Below, one piece after another: positions 1 through 8,369 of a stretch of 64,000 bases of DNA (positions are counted from its first letter, which is position 1; every line of letters starts with the position of its first letter). The notes under the pieces are model-generated. The model saw nothing but the letters and a program-made list of their open reading frames with translations, did not search any database and was not told the DNA's origin. Both the position numbers and the translations under genes were made by a program. The stretch covers positions 310,001 to 374,000 of the forward strand of contig NZ_JACVAA010000006.1 in assembly GCF_014851565.1 (NCBI RefSeq), written 5' to 3'. The DNA is from Pseudomonas sp. PDM15 (lineage in GTDB: Bacteria; Pseudomonadota; Gammaproteobacteria; Pseudomonadales; Pseudomonadaceae).

Positions 1-4
1 GGCA

Positions 5-1315
5 TCAATCGCCGCGGGTGACGCTCAGGCCTTTCAGCAGGTTGAGCGCCTGGCTCAGCTGATAGTCGTCGTCCTGTGGACGTGGATCGTGCTTCTTCTT
101 GTCATTGCTGGGCTTGTCCGCGCCGCCGTTGCCGTTGCCCAGGTGGCCGGCCAGATCGGCTTCCTTGATCAGCTCGCCTCCTTCTTCGCGGGTCAGCTTG
201 GCACGCGCCACTTCGATGTCCGGCACGATGCCCTGGGCCTGGATGGAGCGGCCGTTCGGGGTGAAGTACAGGGCAGTGGTGAGCTTCAGGGCACGGTCAT
301 TGTTCAGCGGCAGCACGGTCTGCACCGAGCCCTTGCCGAAGCTGTCGGTGCCCATCAGCACGCCGCGCTTGTGGTCCTGCAGGGCGCCGGCGACGATCTC
401 CGAGGCCGAGGCGCTGCCGCCGTTGATCAGCACCACCAGCGGCACGCCTTCGCTGGCGTCGGACGGATCGGCGTTGAAGCGCAGCTCGGAGTTGGCGATG
501 CGGCCCTCGGTGTAGACGATCAGGCCCTTCTTGAGGAAGTGGTCGGAGACTTCCACCGCGGCCTGCAGCACGCCGCCGGGGTTGTTGCGCAGGTCCAGCA
601 CCAGGCCGCGCAGTTTCTTGCCGTTGTCCTTGCGCAGCTTGGCCAGGGCCTTGCCGACTTCCTCGCCGGTGTTGACCTGGAACTGGGTGATGCGGATCAG
701 GCCGTAGCCGTCTTCCAGCAGCTGGCTCTTCACGCTCTTGACCTTGATCACCGCGCGGGTCAGCTCGACGTCGAATGGGCGGCCGCCCTCGCGTACCAGG
801 GTCAGGTTGATCTTGCTGCCGGCCTTGCCGCGCATCTTGTCCACCGCTTCCATCAGCGACAGGCCCTTGGTCGGCTGGCCATCGATCTTGACGATCAGGT
901 CGCCCGGCTGGATGCCGGCCTTGGAGGCGGGGGTGTCGTCGATCGGCGAGACCACCTTGATGAAGCCGTCTTCGGTGCCGACCTCGATGCCGAGGCCGCC
1001 GAACTCGCCGCTGGTGCTCTCCTGCAGCTCGGCGAAGGCCTCCGGCTCCAGGTAGGCGGAGTGCGGGTCGAGGTTGCTGAGCATGCCCTTGATGGCGTTT
1101 TCCAGCAGGGTCTTGTCGTCCACCGGCTCTACATAGGCGGCCTTGATGCGGTCCATCACCTCGGCGAAGGTGCGCAGCTCTTCCAGCGGCAGCGGCGCCT
1201 TGCCGTTGACCGCGGCGGCAGGCGCCTCGGCAGCTTCGGCGGCCAGTGCGGCGGGGCTGCCGAGCAGCAGGCCAAGAGCCAGGGCGAGGGGGGTGAGACG
1301 ACGGAATTGCTGCAT
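5..1315 (-). CDS. ctpA: Carboxyl-terminal processing protease CtpA (S41 family)
   Basis: Periplasmic serine protease of the C-terminal processing family. Pseudomonad CtpA is known to degrade peptidoglycan endopeptidases with a lipoprotein partner. The 436-residue product has a signal peptide (residues 1-25, ending AALA), a PDZ domain (about 95-180, with GLGIEVG and AGIQPGDLI) and the S41 catalytic core. The nucleophile Ser lies in GGSASASEIVAG (around residue 300) and the general-base Lys in SFGKGSVQT. The start at 1315 is preferred over an upstream one at 1378 because it directly precedes the signal peptide and has a GGGAG ribosome site. It lies 41 bp downstream of envC, so the two are probably co-transcribed: one activates murein hydrolases, the other removes them. 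Identification is firm. Confidence 0.95.
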   Translation of the reverse strand: MQQFRRLTPLALALGLLLGSPAALAAEAAEAPAAAVNGKAPLPLEELRTFAEVMDRIKAAYVEPVDDKTLLENAIKGMLSNLDPHSAYLEPEAFAELQESTSGEFGGLGIEVGTEDGFIKVVSPIDDTPASKAGIQPGDLIVKIDGQPTKGLSLMEAVDKMRGKAGSKINLTLVREGGRPFDVELTRAVIKVKSVKSQLLEDGYGLIRITQFQVNTGEEVGKALAKLRKDNGKKLRGLVLDLRNNPGGVLQAAVEVSDHFLKKGLIVYTEGRIANSELRFNADPSDASEGVPLVVLINGGSASASEIVAGALQDHKRGVLMGTDSFGKGSVQTVLPLNNDRALKLTTALYFTPNGRSIQAQGIVPDIEVARAKLTREEGGELIKEADLAGHLGNGNGGADKPSNDKKKHDPRPQDDDYQLSQALNLLKGLSVTRGD

Positions 1316-1356
1316 GTGAACTCCCAATGTAATGAGGCGCTGACAGGCTAAGGCTG

Positions 1357-2601
1357 TCATCCCTGGGCGCGGCACCATTGCGCCGGATCGCTCGGGCGAC
1401 CCTGCTGGCGAATGGCGAAATACAGCGCCGGGGTGTCCTGGCCACCGCTGGTGCCGACCGTGGCGATGGCCTCGCCGGCTTTGACGATGTCGCCGGCATC
1501 CTTCAACAGGCTCTGATTGTGGCCGTACAGGCTCAGGTAGCCATTACCGTGGTCGAGGATGACCAGAAGGCCGGCGCCGCGCAACCAGTCGGCGAACACC
1601 ACGCGCCCGCCGTGCACTGCATGCACCTGGCTACCGGCGCTGGCGCCGATCATGACGCCGTCCCATTTGGCCCGGGAATCGCCATCGCGGGTGGAGCCGA
1701 AGCGCGCCACCAGCCGGCCATTGACCGGCCAGGGCAGCTTGCCCTTGGCCTTGGCGAAGGGCCCGCCGAAGCCGGCGCCGTCGCTGGAGACCGCAGGGCC
1801 CAGTGGCAGTGGCTTGCTGTTGGGATTGCGTGCCTGCTGTTCTTCCAGGGCGGCCAGACGGCGAGCTTCTTCGGCTTCGCGGGCCTGACGGGCCAGGGTT
1901 TCCTCGATGGTCTTGAGAACACGGGCGAGCTCGATCTGTTGCTGCTCGCGTGCCTTGAGCTTGCGGTCGCCGGCGCCGTACTCCTTGTTCAGCTTGGCCA
2001 GGGCGGCCTGTCGCTCCTTGCGCACGGTGGCGAGGGCCTCGCGGCGGCTGTCCAGTGCGCCCTTCTGCTCCAGCAGTTGGTTCTGCTGGTTGGCGATATC
2101 GGCTTCCACGTTGGCCAACTGGCGCAGGGTTTCGTTGAAGGTGCTCAGCTGCTCCAGGCGCGCCTTGCCGAGGTAGTCGTAGTAGGTGAGGGTGCGCGCG
2201 AACTGTTCCGGTTGCTGCTGGTTGAGCAACAGGCGCAGCGGCTCCTGCTGGCCACTCTGGTAAGCGGCGCGGGCCTGGATGGCGATCAGCTGTTGCTGTT
2301 CAAGGCGCGACTGCTGGAGTTTTTTTTTCTCCTTGTCGAGGCGCTTGAGCTCCTCCTCGCTCTTCTTCAGCTCCCCCTCCAGGCCCTTGACCTGCTTCTC
2401 CAGGCCGCCCATTTCTTTCTCGGTGCGCTTGAGCTCCTTCTGCACGCCGGATTTCTCCTGCTGCAGCTTCTCCAGCAGCTTCTTCAGCTCGGCCACGTCG
2501 GTGCGGGCGGCTTCCAGCTGCTTCTGGGTTTCTGCCTTCTCGTCGGCGAAGGCCGGAGCGAGCAAGCAGGACAGGAGGACGAGAGTGAGGGCGCGGAACA
2601 T
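1357..2601 (-). CDS. envC: Murein hydrolase activator EnvC (LytM-domain, non-catalytic)
   Basis: Periplasmic activator of septal amidases. The 414-residue product has a signal peptide (1-19, ending PAFA), a long Lys/Glu/Gln-rich coiled coil (about 22-250) and a C-terminal LytM/M23 fold (about 290-410, with VHAVHGGRVVFADW and LDHGNGYLSLYGHN). The metal-ligand positions of active LytM enzymes are not conserved (WDGVMI where HxGxD is expected; no HxH), as in known EnvC proteins, so it should activate rather than cut. The start at 2601 begins the signal peptide; the ORF upstream of it crosses a terminator. A run of nine A residues (coding strand) occurs in the coiled-coil Lys codons. Upstream is gpmI, but a strong hairpin separates them. 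Confidence 0.92.
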   Translation of the reverse strand: MFRALTLVLLSCLLAPAFADEKAETQKQLEAARTDVAELKKLLEKLQQEKSGVQKELKRTEKEMGGLEKQVKGLEGELKKSEEELKRLDKEKKKLQQSRLEQQQLIAIQARAAYQSGQQEPLRLLLNQQQPEQFARTLTYYDYLGKARLEQLSTFNETLRQLANVEADIANQQNQLLEQKGALDSRREALATVRKERQAALAKLNKEYGAGDRKLKAREQQQIELARVLKTIEETLARQAREAEEARRLAALEEQQARNPNSKPLPLGPAVSSDGAGFGGPFAKAKGKLPWPVNGRLVARFGSTRDGDSRAKWDGVMIGASAGSQVHAVHGGRVVFADWLRGAGLLVILDHGNGYLSLYGHNQSLLKDAGDIVKAGEAIATVGTSGGQDTPALYFAIRQQGRPSDPAQWCRAQG

Positions 2602-2656
2602 GGGCGATGCGGCACCTGGGGCGGGGAAGGGGCCTAGTATGCCCGTGGCGCCGGGC

Positions 2657-2690
2657 AAAAAAAACGCCCGCCGGCGGCAGCCGGCGAGCG
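2657..2690 (-). terminator. Rho-independent terminator between gpmI and envC
   Basis: On the minus strand an 11-bp GC stem (CGCTCGCCGGC pairing with GCCGGCGGGCG) is followed by eight T residues. It sits 20 bp after the gpmI stop and before envC, so envC-ctpA probably has its own promoter in the roughly 55 bp that remain, or depends on read-through. Confidence 0.85.
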
Positions 2691-2709
2691 CTTCACGGAT
2701 TGCTCCGGG

Positions 2710-4245
2710 TTATTGCAGTTCGACTATGGTCTTGCCGGTCATCTCCGCCGGCACCGGCATGCCCATCAGGGTCAGCAGAGTCGGCGCCACGTCGGCCAGT
2801 ACGCCACCGGCGCGGATGGTCGCGGCACGCTTGCCGACATAGATGAAGGGTACCGGCTCGCAGGTGTGGGCGGTGTGCGCCTGGCCGGTGCACTCGTCTT
2901 CCATCTGTTCGACGTTGCCGTGGTCGGCGGTGATCAGCGCTTCGCCGCCGACCTTGTCCAGCGCCGCGACGATGCGGCCGACGCAGGTGTCCAGGGTTTC
3001 GACGGCGGCCACGGCGGCGGTGAACACGCCGGTGTGGCCGACCATGTCGCCGTTGGCGTAGTTGACGATGATCACGTCGAAGCGCTGGTGCTCGATGGCG
3101 TCGACGATCTTGTCGGTGACTTCCGGCGCACTCATCTCCGGCTTGAGGTCATAGGTGGCGACGTTCGGCGACGGGATGAGGATGCGCTCTTCACCGGCGA
3201 AGGGCTCTTCGCGGCCGCCGGAGAAGAAGAAGGTGACGTGGGCGTACTTCTCGGTCTCGGCGATGCGCAGCTGGGTCTTGCCGTTGTTGGCCAGGTACTC
3301 GCCGAGCACGTTGGTCAGCGGCTCCGGCTTGTAGGCGCTGGGCGCCGGGATGCTCGCCGCGTACTGGGTGAGCATGACGAAGCCGGCCAGTTGCGGCACA
3401 CGCTTGCGCTCGAATTCCTTGAAGTCGGCCTCGACAAAGGCGCGGGTCAGCTCGCGGGCGCGGTCGGCGCGGAAGTTCATGAACACCACGGCGTCGCCGT
3501 CTTCGACCTTCACCGGCTCGCCGATGGTGGTGGCCTTGACGAATTCGTCGCTCTCGTCGCGGGCGTAGGCGGCCTGCAGGCCTTCCACGGCGCTGGCGGC
3601 ATTGAACTGGCCCTGGCCTTCGACGATCAGGTGGTAGGCCTGCTCGACGCGGTCCCAGCGGTTGTCGCGGTCCATGGCGAAGTAGCGGCCGGTGAGGCTG
3701 GCGATGCGGCCCTTGCCGAGTTTGGCGAAGGTAGCGTCGAGCAGCTCGATGGAGGGCTGGGCGCTCTTGGGCGGCGTGTCGCGGCCGTCGAGGAAGGCGT
3801 GCAGGTAGATCTTCTCGGCACCGCGTTTTGCGGCCAGTTCGGCCATGGCGACCAGATGGTCCTGGTGGCTGTGCACGCCGCCGTCGGACAGCAGGCCGAG
3901 GATATGCACGGCCTTGCCGGCGCCGACCGCCTTGTCCACCGCGGCATTGATCTCGGCATTCTCGAAGAACTCGCCGTCGCGGATCGCCTTGGTCACCCGG
4001 GTGAAGTCCTGGTACACCACGCGGCCGGCGCCGAGGTTCATGTGGCCGACCTCGGAGTTGCCCATCTGCCCGTCCGGCAGACCCACGTCCATACCGCTGC
4101 CGGAGATCAGACCGTGCGGATAGGTGGCGCGCAGGCGGTCGTAGACCGGTGTGTTGGCCGCGTGGATGGCGTTGTACTCGGGGTTGTCGCTGTGGCCGAA
4201 GCCGTCGAGGATGATCAGGACCAGGGGTTTGGGCGTGGCGCTCAT
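2710..4245 (-). CDS. gpmI: 2,3-bisphosphoglycerate-independent phosphoglycerate mutase
   Basis: Interconverts 3- and 2-phosphoglycerate in glycolysis and gluconeogenesis using two Mn ions. The 511-residue product has the iPGM signatures: N-terminal metal site LVLIILDGFG, phosphoserine motif GNSEVGH near residue 60, substrate loop DGRDTPP, and C-terminal metal ligands in MVGHTG and TADHGNVEQM. The length matches the family. The ATG at 4245 is chosen because family members begin M(S/T)ATPKPLVL; an upstream TTG at 4272 would add nine unconserved residues. It is divergent from the rhodanese-grx-secB group and ends in a strong terminator. Confidence 0.97.
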   Translation of the reverse strand: MSATPKPLVLIILDGFGHSDNPEYNAIHAANTPVYDRLRATYPHGLISGSGMDVGLPDGQMGNSEVGHMNLGAGRVVYQDFTRVTKAIRDGEFFENAEINAAVDKAVGAGKAVHILGLLSDGGVHSHQDHLVAMAELAAKRGAEKIYLHAFLDGRDTPPKSAQPSIELLDATFAKLGKGRIASLTGRYFAMDRDNRWDRVEQAYHLIVEGQGQFNAASAVEGLQAAYARDESDEFVKATTIGEPVKVEDGDAVVFMNFRADRARELTRAFVEADFKEFERKRVPQLAGFVMLTQYAASIPAPSAYKPEPLTNVLGEYLANNGKTQLRIAETEKYAHVTFFFSGGREEPFAGEERILIPSPNVATYDLKPEMSAPEVTDKIVDAIEHQRFDVIIVNYANGDMVGHTGVFTAAVAAVETLDTCVGRIVAALDKVGGEALITADHGNVEQMEDECTGQAHTAHTCEPVPFIYVGKRAATIRAGGVLADVAPTLLTLMGMPVPAEMTGKTIVELQ

Positions 4246-4385
4246 GAAAGCTGGCTCGCTATGGATGATCAAAAAAGGTCGCGCATTTTAGCGGCGGAAG
4301 CCCGCCGCGTCACCGCCGGGCGGGGCTTGGCCCGATGGGCGTGCTGTGTATACTGGCCGCCATTTTAAGGCTTTGGAACCTCCCG

Positions 4386-4799
4386 ATGTTGGCCCAACTG
4401 ATTGAATTTGCCACTAACCACTATGCATTGGCCGGCTGCTTCGTCGTGCTGGCGGTGCTGCTGCTGGTCACCGAGCTGCGCAAGGGCGGGCAGAGCCTGT
4501 CCAGCCGCGAGCTGACCGCGCTGGTCAACCGCGACGAGGGTGTGGTGCTGGACATTCGCAACAGCAAGGATTTCGCCGGCGGTCATATCGTCGATGCCCT
4601 GAATATCCCGTTCGACAAGGTCGCCAGCCGTATCGCCGAACTGGAGAAGCACAAGGCCAAGACCATCATCGTGGTCGACGCCATGGGCCAGCATGCCGGC
4701 AGTGTCGCTCGCGACCTGAAGAAAGCCGGCTTTACGGCGGCCAAGCTGGGTGGCGGCATCGCCAGCTGGCGCAGCGACAACCTGCCGGTAGTCAAGTGA
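4386..4799 (+). CDS. Membrane-anchored rhodanese-like protein
   Basis: A 137-residue protein with one N-terminal membrane segment (about 14-33, ALAGCFVVLAVLLLV) and a cytoplasmic rhodanese domain (about 45-135), as in YibN-type proteins next to grx-secB in other proteobacteria. The domain framework is intact (VVLDIRNSKDFAGGHIVDALNIP), but the active-site loop reads VVDAMGQHAG, with Asp where sulfur-transferring members have Cys. It is therefore probably a non-catalytic scaffold or binding domain. The start at 4386 excludes 17 upstream residues that look like leader sequence. The stop lies one base before the glutaredoxin start, so the genes are almost certainly co-transcribed. Confidence 0.88.
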   Translation: MLAQLIEFATNHYALAGCFVVLAVLLLVTELRKGGQSLSSRELTALVNRDEGVVLDIRNSKDFAGGHIVDALNIPFDKVASRIAELEKHKAKTIIVVDAMGQHAGSVARDLKKAGFTAAKLGGGIASWRSDNLPVVK

Positions 4800-4800
4800 C

Positions 4801-5055
4801 ATGAACGAGGTGGTCGTCTATTCCAGCGCCTGGTGTCCCTACTGCATCCGCGCCAAGCAGTTGCTCAGCGGCAAGGGTGTGGCGTTCCGCGAGATCAGCG
4901 TGGACGGCCAGCCGCAGGTCCGTGCCGAGATGACACGCAAGGCCGGGCGCACCTCGGTGCCGCAGATCTGGATCGGCGCGACCCATGTCGGTGGCTGTGA
5001 TGACCTCTTTGCCCTGGAGCGCGCCGGCAAGCTCGACGCCCTGCTCGGCGCCTGA
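4801..5055 (+). CDS. grxC: Glutaredoxin 3 (GrxC type)
   Basis: Small 84-residue dithiol glutaredoxin, reducing disulfides with glutathione in the cytoplasm. Shows the active site WCPYC near residues 11-15, the cis-proline motif TSVPQIWIG and the glutathione-binding GGCDDLFALE. Length and motif spacing match GrxC. It starts one base after the rhodanese stop and is followed 34 bp later by secB; grx-secB adjacency is widely conserved and likely one transcript. Confidence 0.95.
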   Translation: MNEVVVYSSAWCPYCIRAKQLLSGKGVAFREISVDGQPQVRAEMTRKAGRTSVPQIWIGATHVGGCDDLFALERAGKLDALLGA

Positions 5056-5089
5056 ACCCTTTCAGAAACCCGAAACAAGAAGAATCGCC

Positions 5090-5560
5090 ATGACCGAACA
5101 AGCAGCAGCAAGCAACGGCAACGAAGGCCCACAGTTCTCCCTGCAGCGCATCTATGTGAAGGACCTGTCCTTCGAAGCGCCGAAGAGCCCGGAAATCTTC
5201 CGTCAGGAGTGGGCGCCGAGCGTCGCTCTGGATCTCAACACCAAGCAGAAGCACCTGGACGGCGACTTCCACGAAGTGGTGCTGACCCTCTCGGTGACCG
5301 TGAAGACCGGTGAAGAGATCGCCTTCATCGCCGAAGTGCAGCAGGCCGGCATCTTCCTGATCAAGGGCCTGGACGCCGCGTCCATGAGCCACACCCTCGG
5401 CGCGTTCTGCCCGAACATCCTGTTCCCCTACGCCCGCGAGGCGCTGGACAGTCTGGTGATCCGCGGCTCGTTCCCGGCCCTGATGCTGTCGCCGGTGAAC
5501 TTCGACGCCCTGTACGCCCAGGAGCTGCAGCGCCAGCAACAGGCCACCGAGCAGGCCTGA
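5090..5560 (+). CDS. secB: Protein-export chaperone SecB
   Basis: Cytoplasmic tetrameric chaperone that keeps preproteins unfolded and hands them to SecA. The 156-residue product contains the conserved SecB strands (FSLQRIYVKDLSFE, FHEVVLTLSVTVK) and the SecA-contact segment ending CPNILFPYARE. The ATG at 5090 begins the typical polar N-terminus MTEQAAASNGNEG; upstream in-frame codons lie in the grxC gene. It is the last gene of the rhodanese-grx-secB group, followed by a terminator. Confidence 0.97.
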   Translation: MTEQAAASNGNEGPQFSLQRIYVKDLSFEAPKSPEIFRQEWAPSVALDLNTKQKHLDGDFHEVVLTLSVTVKTGEEIAFIAEVQQAGIFLIKGLDAASMSHTLGAFCPNILFPYAREALDSLVIRGSFPALMLSPVNFDALYAQELQRQQQATEQA

Positions 5561-5575
5561 TCGGCGTCGCATGCG

Positions 5576-5600
5576 AAGAGCCGCCGCGAGGCGGCTTTTT
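5576..5600. terminator. Terminator between convergent secB and trmL
   Basis: Stem GCCGCC / GGCGGC with a GCGA tetraloop followed by TTTTT on the plus strand, 20 bp after the secB stop. On the minus strand it lies just beyond the trmL stop, so it may serve both genes. Confidence 0.85.
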
Positions 5601-5604
5601 CGTT

Positions 5605-6066
5605 TCAGGAGCCGGTGAAATCCAGCTGGCGCCAGCCTTCATAGACCACCACGGCCACCGCGTTGGACAGATTCAGGCTGCGACACTGCGGCCGCATCGG
5701 CATGCGCAGGCGCTGTTCGTCGGGAATCTGCGCCAGCACTTCGGCAGGCAGGCCGCGGCTTTCCGGGCCGAACAGCAGCATATCGCCCGCTTGGTATTCC
5801 ATTTGCGCGTAGCTGTGACTAGCTTTAGTGGTGAATGCCAATATTCTGTCGGGGCGGATGGCTGTGATACAGTCGTCCAACGAATGATGGCGTTTTAATG
5901 TCGCGTATTCGTGGTAGTCCAGGCCGGCGCGGCGCAGGCGCTTGTCATCCAGGTCGAAACCCAGTGGTTCGATCAGGTGCAGGTGGCAGCCGGTGTTGGC
6001 GCACAGGCGGATGATGTTGCCGGTATTCGGTGGGATCTCCGGCTGGAACAGGACGACATGGAACAT
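5605..6066 (-). CDS. trmL: tRNA (cytidine(34)-2'-O)-methyltransferase TrmL
   Basis: SPOUT-class methyltransferase that 2'-O-methylates the wobble base of leucine tRNAs. The 153-residue length matches YibK/TrmL. Signatures are the N-terminal FQPEIPPNTGNIIRLCANTG, the knot motif LLFGPESRGLP and the C-terminal SLNLSNAVAVVVYE. It is convergent with secB and divergent from the pilus operon, whose first gene begins about 100 bp away. Confidence 0.95.
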   Translation of the reverse strand: MFHVVLFQPEIPPNTGNIIRLCANTGCHLHLIEPLGFDLDDKRLRRAGLDYHEYATLKRHHSLDDCITAIRPDRILAFTTKASHSYAQMEYQAGDMLLFGPESRGLPAEVLAQIPDEQRLRMPMRPQCRSLNLSNAVAVVVYEGWRQLDFTGS

Positions 6067-6100
6067 TGATCGGGCTCAGATAGGTCTGTAGCCACCATTC

Positions 6101-6106
6101 TACAAT
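6101..6106 (+). promoter_or_regulatory. Possible -10 box of the msh operon promoter
   Basis: TACAAT (5 of 6 bases of the sigma-70 -10) lies in the short trmL/msh divergent space. No convincing -35 is seen at 17 bp, so this is tentative. It overlaps an ATG at 6105 that could otherwise start mshI, which slightly favours the later GTG start. Confidence 0.3.
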
Positions 6107-6170
6107 GCACCTGACGCGACTCGCCCATGCAGGGCAAGCGACGGCAGGACGCAGGGGGACATCGCAGTTG

Positions 6171-7085
6171 GTGTGGTTCGCGAGAAAAAGAAAGACAGCG
6201 GACGGATTACTGGGTATCGAGACCGGTCCTGAGGGCATCGCCCTGGCGCGGGTCCAGCGCATGCCCGGTGAGGCGCCGCGTCTGCTCGACTGCCTGTTCC
6301 ATCCGGCCGCGCCGGCCGAGCAGCCTGCCGTGCTGAGAAGCCTGGTGGCCGAACGCGGCCTCGCCGGCATGGCGGTCAACCTTGTGCTGCACCCGGCCAC
6401 CTACCAGATGCTCCTGCTCGACGCCCCCGACGTGCCCGTCGAAGAGCTGCGCGATGCCATGCGCTGGCGGGTCAAGGACCTGATCGCCGAATCCCTTGAA
6501 CAGGTGGTGGTGGATGCCTTCACCCTGCCCGACGACGCCTATCGCGGTCGCTCGCGCATGGCCTACTGCGCCGTGCTGGGCCGGGCGCGCATGCAGGCCT
6601 GGGGCGATCTGATCGGCCAGGCCGGGCTGGAACTGCGCAGCATCGATGTCACCGAGATGGCTTTCCGCAACCTCGGCCTGCTGGCCGGGGCCGAGGGCAT
6701 GAATATCGCCCTGCTGCGCCTGCGTTCCAGCGAAGGCCTGATCTGCGTGCAGAACGGCGCGGACCTGTATATGGCGCGCCGCATCGAACAGGGCCTGGAA
6801 AAGGCCAGCGGCGATTACGGCGCCGTGACCCTGGAGATCCAGCGCTCGCTCGACTACTTCGAGAGCCAGCTGGGCAAGGGCTATATCAACCGCCTGCTGT
6901 TGCTGCCGGCCAAGCGCAACGGCGCTGCGGCGCTGCAGGCGCTGACTGCCGGCCTGGCGGTCAAGCTGCAGGCGCTGGACCTGCGCGAACTCTTCCCCGG
7001 CCAGGCCAGCGCCGAGCTGGATGACTCCCAGCAGGCCTACTGCATGGCGGCGGTCGGTGCCGCCCTGCGCCAGGAGGTTCTCTGA
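6171..7085 (+). CDS. mshI: MSHA pilus biogenesis protein MshI (PilM-like)
   Basis: First gene of the MSHA pilus locus. The product resembles the PilM/GspL cytoplasmic actin-like fold: nucleotide-fold start LLGIETGPEGIALARV, then DAMRWRVKDLI and DYFESQLGKGYINRLLLLP. It is expected to form part of the inner-membrane assembly platform. A GTG at 6171 (305 residues) is preferred: a GGGGGA lies 11-12 bases upstream and homology to PilM-type proteins begins right after it. An in-frame ATG at 6105 would add 22 residues. The stop overlaps the start of the next gene (TGATG). The exact start is the main uncertainty. Confidence 0.85.
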   Translation: MWFARKRKTADGLLGIETGPEGIALARVQRMPGEAPRLLDCLFHPAAPAEQPAVLRSLVAERGLAGMAVNLVLHPATYQMLLLDAPDVPVEELRDAMRWRVKDLIAESLEQVVVDAFTLPDDAYRGRSRMAYCAVLGRARMQAWGDLIGQAGLELRSIDVTEMAFRNLGLLAGAEGMNIALLRLRSSEGLICVQNGADLYMARRIEQGLEKASGDYGAVTLEIQRSLDYFESQLGKGYINRLLLLPAKRNGAAALQALTAGLAVKLQALDLRELFPGQASAELDDSQQAYCMAAVGAALRQEVL

Positions 7086-7693
7086 TGCAGAACCTCAACC
7101 TCTATCAGCTCGAGCGCCAGCGTCGTGCCGGCCCGCAGAAGGCACAGATGCTGCTCGGTCTGGGCGTACTGGTGCTGCTCTGCCTGCTGCACGCCGCCTG
7201 GCAGGGCTGGCAGCTGCATCGGGGCGGGCAGAGTCTGGCCGCCGCCGAGGCGGCAGCCCAAGAGCAGGAGACGCTGCTGGCGGCAGCCAAGTCCAGCTTC
7301 GTCGAGCCGCAGCTGGACGATCGCCTGCCCGGCGAGCTGGCGGCCAGCGAGACGGGCAATCGCCAGCTGCAGCGCCTGATCGCCTATCTGAGGGTGCTCT
7401 CGGAGCAGCAGAGCGCAGGCTTCGTCGCACCGCTCACGGCACTGGCCGAGCATCACCCGCAGGGCGGCCTGTGGCTCAACGGCATTCATCTGCAGGACGG
7501 TGGCCTGCAACTGCGCCTGCAGGGACGCAGTCAAAACCAGCAACTGTTACCGCAATACCTGGATGCCCTGGGACGCAGCCCGGTATTCAAGGGGCGCGAG
7601 TTCGCGCGCCTGGATGTGCAGCGCGGCGAGGACCAGTTGCTCGACTTCGACCTGTCCTCGCGGCCCGCCGATCAGGAGAAGGACGATGAATAA
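7085..7693 (+). CDS. mshI2: MSHA pilus PilN-like protein (MshI2)
   Basis: A 202-residue bitopic protein with a short cytoplasmic N-terminus beginning MQNLNLYQLERQRR, one membrane helix (about 20-40) and a periplasmic PilN/GspL-like domain with a coiled coil. The N-terminal short motif is the kind by which PilN binds PilM. The start overlaps the mshI stop, and the gene overlaps mshJ by 8 bp, indicating translational coupling. In some MSHA loci this function is called MshI2; symbol assigned by position and fold. Confidence 0.82.
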   Translation: MQNLNLYQLERQRRAGPQKAQMLLGLGVLVLLCLLHAAWQGWQLHRGGQSLAAAEAAAQEQETLLAAAKSSFVEPQLDDRLPGELAASETGNRQLQRLIAYLRVLSEQQSAGFVAPLTALAEHHPQGGLWLNGIHLQDGGLQLRLQGRSQNQQLLPQYLDALGRSPVFKGREFARLDVQRGEDQLLDFDLSSRPADQEKDDE

Positions 7694-8369
7694 GTGGCTG
7701 CAACGCTGGCAGGGCATGGCCGCTCGTGAGCAATGGCTGACCTATGGCGTCGGTATTGCGGTGCTGGGCATGCTCTACCTGCTGCTGGTCGGCGACCCAC
7801 TGGCCGCTCGCCTGGCCAGCCGTGAGGCAGCCGTCCAGCTCGCCAATGGGCGCGTCGCCGAGGCGCAGAGCGGCATCGCCGACCTGCAGGCCCGGCTCGC
7901 TGCCGACCCCAACATTCCCTATCGCAGCGCTTTGCTGGCGGCCTCGGCCAGCCGCGAGGAGCTGATCCGCCAGATCGACACCAGCACCGCCGAGCTGGTG
8001 ACACCGGAGAAGATGAAATCGGTGCTGGAGAGCCTGCTGCAGGCCCAGCAGGGGTTGAGCCTGGTGGGCATGCGCAGCTTCAGCGAGCCCGTGCAGCTGC
8101 CCGACGCCAGCCAGCCGGTGGCCATTCCCGGTCAGGCCGTTGAGGCCCCGGCGCCGTTGCCGGCCACCCTCTACCGTCACGGCCTGGTACTTCAGCTGGA
8201 GGGCGGTTACTTCGACCTGCTGCAGTACCTGCAGGCCGTGCAGCAGAGCGGCTGGAAGCTGAACTGGGACAGCCTCGACTACGAGGTCGGCGAGGCCGGC
8301 CCGAGCCGCGCGCAGATCAGCCTGAAACTCTTCACCTTGAGCCGCAAGGCAGGATGGGTCGGTGTCTAG
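7686..8369 (+). CDS. mshJ: MSHA pilus biogenesis protein MshJ (PilO-like)
   Basis: A 227-residue bitopic inner-membrane protein: cytoplasmic N-terminus MNKWLQRWQGMAARE, membrane helix (about 18-36, YGVGIAVLGMLYLLLVG), coiled coil, then a periplasmic ferredoxin-like domain (about 120-225) of the PilO/GspM class, with GYFDLLQYLQAV. It should pair with the PilN-like protein in the alignment complex. The start at 7686 has a strong GGAGAAGGA site and lies inside the end of the preceding gene. Much of the longer frame upstream is a shadow. Confidence 0.87.
   Translation: MNKWLQRWQGMAAREQWLTYGVGIAVLGMLYLLLVGDPLAARLASREAAVQLANGRVAEAQSGIADLQARLAADPNIPYRSALLAASASREELIRQIDTSTAELVTPEKMKSVLESLLQAQQGLSLVGMRSFSEPVQLPDASQPVAIPGQAVEAPAPLPATLYRHGLVLQLEGGYFDLLQYLQAVQQSGWKLNWDSLDYEVGEAGPSRAQISLKLFTLSRKAGWVGV

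Noticed and set aside
6105..6170. Longer N-terminus for mshI starting at ATG 6105
   Set aside because: No ribosome site, and the ATG overlaps a possible -10 box; the extra 22 residues are not PilM-like. Not fully excluded.
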